Shown: one piece after another, positions 1-4,908 of the stretch | Position numbering within the stretch: position 1 is the stretch's first letter | Layout of the letters: each line of letters opens with the position of its first letter | From: Taibaiella sp. | GTDB taxonomy: Bacteria > Bacteroidota > Bacteroidia > Chitinophagales > Chitinophagaceae | Direction of reading: 5' to 3' | NCBI GenBank assembly: GCA_019454705.1 | Contig: JACFNS010000010.1 | Span: 1-5,896 of the forward strand | Length of the DNA: 5,896 bases | Notes under the pieces: generated by a model | Databases searched by the model: none | Seen by the model: the letters and a program-made list of their open reading frames with translations, nothing else | Told to the model about the DNA's origin: nothing | Program-made: the position numbers and the translations under genes

Positions 1-530
1 ATCGGCGTGCCGGGGTCGTCCATTTTTACAACTTTGCCGTTCTCATCTATTTTAAAATGGTACATCAGCACGGCTTCCTTATTCTTCAGCGACTCGTGGT
101 AAGAACGCGAGAGAAAAGCCAGCAGGTAGTGTTCCGTGTTTTTAGCCAGGCTAACCGTATGCGTGGGATCGTATAGTGCAGCATAAGGTTCATTATCCAA
201 TATGAAGTGTATATGCTGTCCCTGGGCGGAGTTATTACACATTTTTGTTTCAGCGTCTTCGGTCTGCTTTTTCAGTGCGTAGTTTTTCACCCCGAAATCA
301 AAAGTTACCTTAACATTTTCGCCATCGGGCTGTGTGCTTACTTTGTCCAGCGATATGGTCGCATTAAAGAAATCAGGAGAACCTTTTACTTCTGTCATTC
401 TTACAGGAGTAGCTTTTATCACAGCTTCCGTAGTTTCTAAGTTTTCAGCAGCTTCTTCCCTGCTTTCTTCGTTGCCACAGGCGGTAAACATAAGGGTAGC
501 GCCTGCCAATAAATAAATTACATGCTTCAT
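1..530 (-). CDS. Putative lipoprotein with a conserved GQHIH motif, C-terminus beyond the window
   Basis: This gene reads leftward from an ATG at 530-528 and stays open for 176 codons to the window edge, so its stop is not seen. The N-terminus is a lipoprotein signal: MKH, a hydrophobic stretch at residues 4-16, then FTAC with Cys18 as the likely lipidated residue. The acidic run after the cysteine (GNEESREEAAE) resembles the surface-export signal of Bacteroidota lipoproteins, so outer-membrane placement is plausible. The rest looks beta-rich, with the motif KMCNNSAQGQHIHFILDNEPY around residues 97-116 and LAFLSRSYHESLK at 138-149. I recall Bacteroidota proteins with this motif pair that carry the automatic name 'phosphopeptide-binding protein'; that name says little about function. 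The His pair at 106 and 108 could bind metal, which is speculation. It is divergent from the Bat-type operon and has its own promoter candidate. Confidence 0.8.
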   Translation of the reverse strand, partial: MKHVIYLLAGATLMFTACGNEESREEAAENLETTEAVIKATPVRMTEVKGSPDFFNATISLDKVSTQPDGENVKVTFDFGVKNYALKKQTEDAETKMCNNSAQGQHIHFILDNEPYAALYDPTHTVSLAKNTEHYLLAFLSRSYHESLKNKEAVLMYHFKIDENGKVVKMDDPGTP

Positions 531-554
531 AACTCGTTATTTTACCTTGCTGTA

Positions 555-586
555 CAAAGCTACGGCTTATAAGTCGGGCATACCAA
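555..586 (-). promoter_or_regulatory. Candidate Bacteroidota promoter for the lipoprotein gene
   Basis: Read on the minus strand, 562-555 is TAGCTTTG, an exact match to the -7 consensus TAnnTTTG used by the primary sigma factor of Bacteroidota. About 20 bases upstream, 586-583 reads TTGG, a partial match to the -33 TTTG element. Transcription would start near 550, leaving an untranslated leader of about 20 bases before the ATG at 530. The spacing fits, but an 8-mer with two free positions can occur by chance. Confidence 0.5.
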
Positions 587-641
587 TGCATTTTCACAAA
601 AATTTTAGGTTTTCAGGCAGACATATAAAAATCGTATCTGT

Positions 642-649
642 TACATTTG
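642..649 (+). promoter_or_regulatory. Candidate -7 element for the DUF58-BatD-like-BatA operon
   Basis: TACATTTG matches the Bacteroidota -7 consensus TAnnTTTG exactly and faces the operon. I see no convincing -33 TTTG at the usual distance. Transcription would start near 653, giving a leader of about 70 bases to the preferred ATG at 726, or about 35 to the alternative ATG at 690. A promoter here would mean the operon begins with the DUF58 gene and not with an upstream MoxR gene. Confidence 0.4.
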
Positions 650-725
650 TTGCCCGAAAGCAGGTACGTGGCGTATTTTACGTTGGCGGATGTTTTTTAC
701 TTTTTTGCACGTAACTTTCAACCCC

Positions 726-1595
726 ATGCTGACCACATCAGAGATACTGAAAAGGGTAAGGCGGATAGAAATTAAAACCAAAGGGCTGAGCAACCACATC
801 TTTGCAGGTGAGTACCATTCGGCCTTTAAGGGCAGGGGTATGTCCTTCAGCGAAGTGCGCGAGTACCAGCACGGTGATGATGTGAAAAATATTGACTGGA
901 ACGTAACAGCCCGCCTGCGTACACCTTATGTAAAAGTTTTTGAAGAAGAGCGGGAACTGATACTGATGCTGCTGGTAGATATCAGCGGCAGTTCTTTATT
1001 TGGCACACAGGAACGCCTGAAACGTGACCTGATAACTGAAATATCTGCTGTATTATCTTTCTCTGCCGCTACTAACAACGATAAGGTAGGCGTGATATTC
1101 TTCAGCGATAAAGTAGAAAAGTTTATACCGCCCAAGAAAGGGCGCTCCCATATACTGCGTATCATACGCGAGCTGATAGCGTTGGAACCCAACCAGAAGG
1201 GCGGCACTAATATAGCTGCTGCTTTTGAATACCTGAACCATGTGCAGAAGAAAAGGGCCATTACTTTCGCCATCAGCGATTTTATCAGCGAGCCTTATGA
1301 AAAACCTTTACAACTGGCAGCCCGCAAGCACGACCTGGTAGGCATACAGGTGTACGACAAGCATGATCGCGAATTGCCTGATGCCGGGCTGGTACAGGTG
1401 ATGGATGCCGAAACAGGGCAGATGGTATGGCTGGACAGCAGCGAAAGGTCGGTAAGGGCTAACTATACACATAGGTTTGAGCAACATAAAAAATATTGCC
1501 AGCAGGCTTTCCGCAAAAGCGGGGCATCGCTGCTGAGCATACGTACCAACGAAGATTATGTAAAAGCATTGCAGGGATTTTTTATATCCAGGTAA
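726..1595 (+). CDS. DUF58 family protein with VWA-like fold
   Basis: A 289-residue DUF58 protein. The family signature EYQHGDDVKNIDWNVTAR lies at residues 46-63. A VWA-like fold follows with an apparently intact metal site: DISGS at 85-89, Thr161 in GGTN, and Asp185 in ISDF. There is no signal peptide or membrane span, so it should be cytoplasmic. Relatives are encoded beside MoxR AAA+ ATPases and are thought to act with them in chaperone-like or metal-insertion roles; the substrate here is unknown. I chose the ATG at 726 because homologues typically begin close to TSEILKRVRRIEIKT. The longer reading from 690 adds 12 residues (MFFTFLHVTFNP) that look like translated leader. Neither start has a clear Shine-Dalgarno. 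The TAA stop is 3 bp before the next gene, which implies cotranscription and coupled translation. The family call is firm; the role is inferred. Confidence 0.93.
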   Translation: MLTTSEILKRVRRIEIKTKGLSNHIFAGEYHSAFKGRGMSFSEVREYQHGDDVKNIDWNVTARLRTPYVKVFEEERELILMLLVDISGSSLFGTQERLKRDLITEISAVLSFSAATNNDKVGVIFFSDKVEKFIPPKKGRSHILRIIRELIALEPNQKGGTNIAAAFEYLNHVQKKRAITFAISDFISEPYEKPLQLAARKHDLVGIQVYDKHDRELPDAGLVQVMDAETGQMVWLDSSERSVRANYTHRFEQHKKYCQQAFRKSGASLLSIRTNEDYVKALQGFFISR

Positions 1596-1598
1596 GAG

Positions 1599-2552
1599 AT
1601 GAACAGGGTAAAAAGCACATATCGTTTTCTGTTAGTCATAGTGGCTATGACGCTGTGCCTGCCGTCTTACGCGCAACCTGAGATAAAGGCGCAGATAGAC
1701 GCGAGGCAAATAGTAGTGGGCGACCAGTTGCGCCTGTTTATCGAGGCCAAAACCGATAAAGATGAAAAGCTGGTATGGGCGACTATTCCTGACACGTTTA
1801 ATAGCCTGGAAGTAGTAGAGAAAGGGAAAATAGATACTACAACAGAAAACGGCAAAGCCATCTACAAACAACGCCTGCTTATTACCGGTTGGGATTCGGG
1901 AATGTTCGTAATACCCTCTTTTACATTCACTTCGGTACCAAACGGGGGGAACCCTTATACTATTAGCAGCGATTCATTTACCATCATGGTGCAGACGGTG
2001 CCTGTGGATACCACCAAGCCATTTAAGCCCATAGTAGATATTATGGAGGTGAAAACCACCTGGCGCGATTATATCTGGTATATACTGGGAGGCTTGCTGG
2101 CACTGGGCCTGATTGCTTTTGTTATTTATTACTTCCTGAAAAATAAAGGTGTAAAAGCACCGCCTCCCCCACCACCCAAACACATCGAAACCCCAACTGA
2201 GAAAGCATTGCGCCTGTTATTGGAACTGGAACAAAAACAACTTTGGCAGCACGACCATGTGAAGCAATACTATACTGAACTGACTGACATATTACGTAGC
2301 TACATAGAAGAGCGGTTTAATACGCCTGCTATGGAGCTGACCACAGATGAGTTGCTGCTGGTAGCCAAGCGCCACAGGGATATGCTGAAACACTACGATG
2401 CATTAGCTATAATATTGCAGACGGCGGATATGGCCAAGTTTGCCAAAGCGCAACCACTGCCGCAGGAACATACGGACGCATTCGACCATACTAAGAATTT
2501 TGTGACTGCAACAAAACCAACTGTTGTAACAGAAAATACAACTAAGCAATGA
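1599..2552 (+). CDS. BatD-like membrane protein with periplasmic beta domain and cytoplasmic helical domain
   Basis: A 317-residue protein. Residues 1-25 form a signal peptide ending SYA before Gln26. Residues 26-155 are beta-rich and resemble the Ig-like region of BatD proteins (VGDQLRLFIEA near 41-50, GWDSGMFVIPSFTF at 97-110). One membrane span covers about 158-180, followed by Lys-rich sequence and a six-proline run at 188-193. The C-terminal helical domain at about 197-300 (EKALRLLLELEQ, YIEERF, TADMAKFAKAQP) resembles the cytoplasmic part of BatD/DUF4381-type proteins. Predicted topology is outside to inside, so the helical domain would face the two VWA partners. AGG at 1590-1592 lies 6 bases before the ATG as a weak ribosome site. 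The TGA stop overlaps the ATG of batA in ATGA. It is shorter than full BatD, so I do not assign the symbol. Confidence 0.85.
   Translation: MNRVKSTYRFLLVIVAMTLCLPSYAQPEIKAQIDARQIVVGDQLRLFIEAKTDKDEKLVWATIPDTFNSLEVVEKGKIDTTTENGKAIYKQRLLITGWDSGMFVIPSFTFTSVPNGGNPYTISSDSFTIMVQTVPVDTTKPFKPIVDIMEVKTTWRDYIWYILGGLLALGLIAFVIYYFLKNKGVKAPPPPPPKHIETPTEKALRLLLELEQKQLWQHDHVKQYYTELTDILRSYIEERFNTPAMELTTDELLLVAKRHRDMLKHYDALAIILQTADMAKFAKAQPLPQEHTDAFDHTKNFVTATKPTVVTENTTKQ
2160..2177 (+). other. Six-proline linker in the BatD-like protein
   Basis: Codons 188-193 of the BatD-like gene all encode proline (CCG CCT CCC CCA CCA CCC), directly after the membrane span and its Lys-containing flank. It probably acts as a stiff spacer between the membrane and the cytoplasmic helical domain. 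Runs of this kind can stall ribosomes and usually need elongation factor P, so output of this protein, and of batA coupled to it, may depend on that factor. The dependence is inferred from general knowledge of polyproline translation. Confidence 0.6.
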
Positions 2553-3562
2553 TAAAAGGATTATTAGACTGGCAGCACCTCAGCTTTGCGCACCCGTTGT
2601 ACTTCGGGTTGTTGCTGCTTATTCCTTTTATGATATGGTGGCATTACCGTAACAAGAAGAATGATAATCCCGCTATCCGCCTTACCACTATATCAGGCAT
2701 CAAAGAAGTAAAGCCCACATGGCGGGTACAGCTGCGCCCTGCTATGTTTTGGCTGCGTGTATTATCATTGATATTCCTCATCATAGCATTGGCGCGGCCG
2801 CAGTCCAGCAGCACCAGCGAGTCTATTGACAGCGAGGGGATAGATATCGTTATATCGCTGGACGTATCGGGCAGTATGCTTGCTGAAGACCTGAAGCCCA
2901 ACCGGATTGAGTCTGCCAAAGAGGTGGCCATAGAATTTGTAGAGGGCCGCCCTACAGACCGTGTAGGACTGGTGATATTTGCAGGCGAGAGCTTTACACA
3001 GGTGCCTATCACCATCGACCATAATGTACTGAAAGAACAGATAAGCAAAATAAAAAGCGGCGTACTGGTAGATGGTACGGCCATAGGCATGGGGCTGGCT
3101 ACAGGTGTTGACCGGCTGCGTGCATCGAAAGCTAAAAGCCGTGTGCTGATACTGCTGACAGATGGTGTGAACAATACAGGACTGATAGACCCCAGCACTG
3201 CGCTGGAAATAGCCAAGCGTTACAAGGTGCGTGTATATACCATTGGCGTGGGCAGCAAGGGACAAGCGCCCTACCCGGTACAAACACCATTCGGCACGCA
3301 GAAGCAGATGATGCCTGTGCAGATAGACGAAGCCCTGCTGCAAAAGATAGCCAAAGAAACAGGGGGTAAATACTACCGTGCTACCAGCAACAAATCGCTG
3401 AAGAGCATTTACAACGAGATAGACGAACTGGAAAAAACCAAGGTAGAAGTAAGCAGCTATAAGCACTATGCAGAATTATTTTTCCCCTTTGCCTTTGTGG
3501 CTATACTGCTGCTGCTGTCGGAGATGGTGTTGAGGTACACGGTGTTTAAGAGTATAACGTAG
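2549..3562 (+). CDS. batA: BatA-type membrane VWA protein
   Basis: A 337-residue protein with the usual BatA architecture. The N-terminal BatA domain has membrane spans near residues 15-31 and 64-82 (LRVLSLIFLIIALARPQ). The VWA domain spans about 95-295, and a C-terminal span lies near 308-330. The MIDAS is complete: DVSGS at 105-109, Thr177 in DGTAIG, and Asp205 in LLTDG. Conserved surroundings include PTDRVGLVIFAGESFTQVP at 135-153 and YTIGVGSKGQAPYPV at 230-244. The VWA domain between the membrane spans most likely lies on the periplasmic side, as in other Bat proteins. Bacteroides BatA was linked to aerotolerance, and later work treats the MoxR/VWA group more broadly as envelope-stress or chaperone-like. 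The start overlaps the preceding stop (ATGA), indicating translational coupling. No batB follows, which is unusual. BatB is a close paralogue, but the N-terminal domain and length fit BatA best. Confidence 0.92.
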   Translation: MIKGLLDWQHLSFAHPLYFGLLLLIPFMIWWHYRNKKNDNPAIRLTTISGIKEVKPTWRVQLRPAMFWLRVLSLIFLIIALARPQSSSTSESIDSEGIDIVISLDVSGSMLAEDLKPNRIESAKEVAIEFVEGRPTDRVGLVIFAGESFTQVPITIDHNVLKEQISKIKSGVLVDGTAIGMGLATGVDRLRASKAKSRVLILLTDGVNNTGLIDPSTALEIAKRYKVRVYTIGVGSKGQAPYPVQTPFGTQKQMMPVQIDEALLQKIAKETGGKYYRATSNKSLKSIYNEIDELEKTKVEVSSYKHYAELFFPFAFVAILLLLSEMVLRYTVFKSIT

Positions 3563-3565
3563 ATA

Positions 3566-3583
3566 CCCCAACCCCTAAAGGGG
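3566..3583 (+). repeat. Short G/C palindrome after batA, possible terminator or dispersed element
   Basis: Four bases after the batA stop lies CCCCAACCCCTAAAGGGG. CCCC at 3572-3575 can pair with GGGG at 3580-3583 around a TAAA loop, and the upstream CCCC at 3566-3569 offers an alternative partner. No run of T follows, so it is not a classical intrinsic terminator. Sequences of this style (C-run, CTAAAG, G-run) are familiar to me from intergenic spaces of Bacteroidota genomes, which suggests a dispersed palindrome; that is recollection and not verified here. The position fits the end of the operon transcript. Confidence 0.45.
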
Positions 3584-3591
3584 CTATCATT

Positions 3592-3599
3592 TATATTTG
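3592..3599 (+). promoter_or_regulatory. Candidate -7 element for the reductase-like gene
   Basis: TATATTTG matches TAnnTTTG exactly and ends 19 bases before the ATG at 3619, so transcription would start about 15 bases ahead of the gene. No TTTG is visible at the -33 distance, where the G/C palindrome lies. Its presence supports the reductase-like gene being transcribed separately from the operon. Confidence 0.45.
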
Positions 3600-3618
3600 T
3601 TACTAAAAACGATACCAT

Positions 3619-4146
3619 ATGCGCAAAATTATACTCGGCTTAGCTGTCAGCCTAGATGGATTTATAGAAGGCCCCAATAGCGAATTTGACTGGTGCTTGA
3701 CCGACCAGGACTACGGACTGTCCGATTTCTTCAAAAGAATTGATGCCGTATTCTATGGCAGGAAAAGCTTCCAACTCTCAGAGCAAATGAGTGCGGGCGG
3801 TGACGGTATACCCGGTATGCCAAAGATGAAAGAATATGTGTTCAGCAATACACTTACCGAAATCAAAGAAGGAGCTATCATCGTTTCGGGTGATACTAAA
3901 CAGGAAGTAGAGAAGATAAAACAAGAACCCGGCAAGGATATATGGTTGTTTGGCGGGGCTTCGCTCACATCATCTCTCATGAACCTGGGATTGGTAGATG
4001 AAATCTGGCTATCTATTCACCCGATACTGTTGGGTAGCGGTAAGCCATTATTTACCGGCATTACCGACAGGATACACCTGCAACTGCTGGAAAGCAAAAC
4101 CTACGAAACGGGGCTTGTATCGGTAAAGTATGCGTTGGCAAAATAG
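3619..4146 (+). CDS. Dihydrofolate reductase family protein (RibD C-terminal domain, YyaP-like)
   Basis: A 175-residue single-domain protein, a normal length for the stand-alone RibD_C/DHFR-like group. Diagnostic segments are the N-terminal strand and loop LAVSLDGFIEGPNSEFDW (8-25), DAVFYGRKSF (42-51), the nucleotide-binding IWLFGGASLTSSLMNLGLVDE (108-128) and SIHPILLGSGKPLF (132-145). Family folds bind NADPH, but the substrates of these stand-alone members are mostly unknown. It should not be read as the true folate enzyme, nor as riboflavin RibD, because the deaminase domain is absent. No signal peptide is seen, so it is probably cytoplasmic. The ATG at 3619 is well placed behind a TAnnTTTG element and begins at the family's usual MRKIILGLAVSLDGF. 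It lies 56 bp after batA, separated by a palindrome, and nothing links it functionally to the Bat proteins. It converges with the next gene. Confidence 0.92.
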   Translation: MRKIILGLAVSLDGFIEGPNSEFDWCLTDQDYGLSDFFKRIDAVFYGRKSFQLSEQMSAGGDGIPGMPKMKEYVFSNTLTEIKEGAIIVSGDTKQEVEKIKQEPGKDIWLFGGASLTSSLMNLGLVDEIWLSIHPILLGSGKPLFTGITDRIHLQLLESKTYETGLVSVKYALAK

Positions 4147-4205
4147 CCAATACACTTTATCACAGAGATGCAAGACATTTAGAAGTGTGGTGTAAATCCG
4201 GCACC

Positions 4206-4871
4206 TTACTCCTTCAAAATCTTTATCATCTTGTGTCTCCCTGTTACTTCTACAAATTTGATAAAGTAAACCCCAGGCACTAATGAACTTATATTGATTA
4301 CGTCTTGAGTACTCTTTTCTGCAATTGAATATATTCTTTTACCTGCGATATCGAATATTTCAATTCTCGTGTCCCTCTTTACACCCTTTATAAAAATAAT
4401 ATCGTTGCCGGGATTAGGGTAGACTACAATACCATCTTCATATTTCTGCGGGCGGCTGACATCCAATGGTAAGAATATTATCGCTGTACTATTTTCATTA
4501 GTTGTATCACCGGTATTTGGTGTAACCGGTACTACAGTATAAAGATGCAGGTCAATACTTTTAACAGCACCCGTTACCGGAGCAATTTTAATAGTATCTG
4601 TCACAACGCAATCCATAGGTATGCCACCACCTGTGGCATTGGGCGAATGATAGTATAGCTTCAATGATTTTGAAGTTCCACTGCCCGTCATTTCTGTTCC
4701 TAAAACTTCTATCTGATGACAAACATCGCTGAATGAACGAATAGACGCAACAACTTCAGCATAAACAGTATCATTTGAATATTTGTAGGCCTTTACGGAC
4801 GTAAAGATGGATTGTGCATTCGCACTCCCTGCGAATACCGGAAAGAGAAGAAGACAAAATACTTTTTTCAT
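4206..4871 (-). CDS. Small secreted protein with T9SS type A C-terminal sorting domain
   Basis: A 221-residue protein. Residues 1-19 are a signal peptide ending ANA before Gln20. Residues 20-140 form a beta-looking domain that I do not recognise; its only two cysteines, Cys51 and Cys88, could form a disulfide outside the cell. A Thr/Asn-rich stretch (PNTGDTTNENST, 118-129) may be a linker within or next to it. Residues 147-221 are a type A T9SS sorting domain: VVYPNPGNDIIFIKG (149-163), IEIFDIAGKRIYSI (170-183), ISSLVPGVYFIKF (194-206) and the final KMIKILKE. In this family the domain directs outer-membrane passage and is usually cut off, leaving the cargo secreted or surface-attached. The cargo is only about 125 residues, small for this class. 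The start lies 37 bp after the acetyltransferase stop on the same strand; no TAnnTTTG is seen in that gap, so cotranscription is possible. Confidence 0.88.
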   Translation of the reverse strand: MKKVFCLLLFPVFAGSANAQSIFTSVKAYKYSNDTVYAEVVASIRSFSDVCHQIEVLGTEMTGSGTSKSLKLYYHSPNATGGGIPMDCVVTDTIKIAPVTGAVKSIDLHLYTVVPVTPNTGDTTNENSTAIIFLPLDVSRPQKYEDGIVVYPNPGNDIIFIKGVKRDTRIEIFDIAGKRIYSIAEKSTQDVINISSLVPGVYFIKFVEVTGRHKMIKILKE

Positions 4872-4908
4872 GGGAATCTGATTAGTGATTAATATACTTT
4901 CACACTTC

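Noticed and set aside
207..516. Two small plus-strand frames opposite the lipoprotein gene
   Set aside because: The minus-strand frame is open to the window edge with a lipobox and conserved motifs, so these are shadows.
926..1273. Antisense open frame of 115 codons in the DUF58 gene
   Set aside because: The DUF58 frame on the plus strand has clear family motifs across this region, and the antisense frame has none.
1496..1681. Small plus-strand frame across the DUF58/BatD-like junction
   Set aside because: It is out of frame with both genes, covers their well-supported ends, and has no signal of its own.
2644..3216. Second antisense open frame of 190 codons in batA
   Set aside because: It overlaps batA and the other antisense frame. 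Its Ser/Arg-rich composition is typical of reverse-strand translation, with no recognisable motif.
2765..3466. Long open frame of 233 codons antisense to batA
   Set aside because: It lies wholly inside batA, which has full VWA domain and MIDAS support. The antisense product shows no domain, is rich in Tyr, Cys and His, and looks like a codon-bias shadow.
4152..4188. Inverted repeat ACACTT / AAGTGT between the convergent genes, considered as a bidirectional terminator
   Set aside because: The stem is only 6 bp with a loop of about 25 bases and no T-run. It is too weak to call, and nothing else is evident in the 59 bp between 4147 and 4205.
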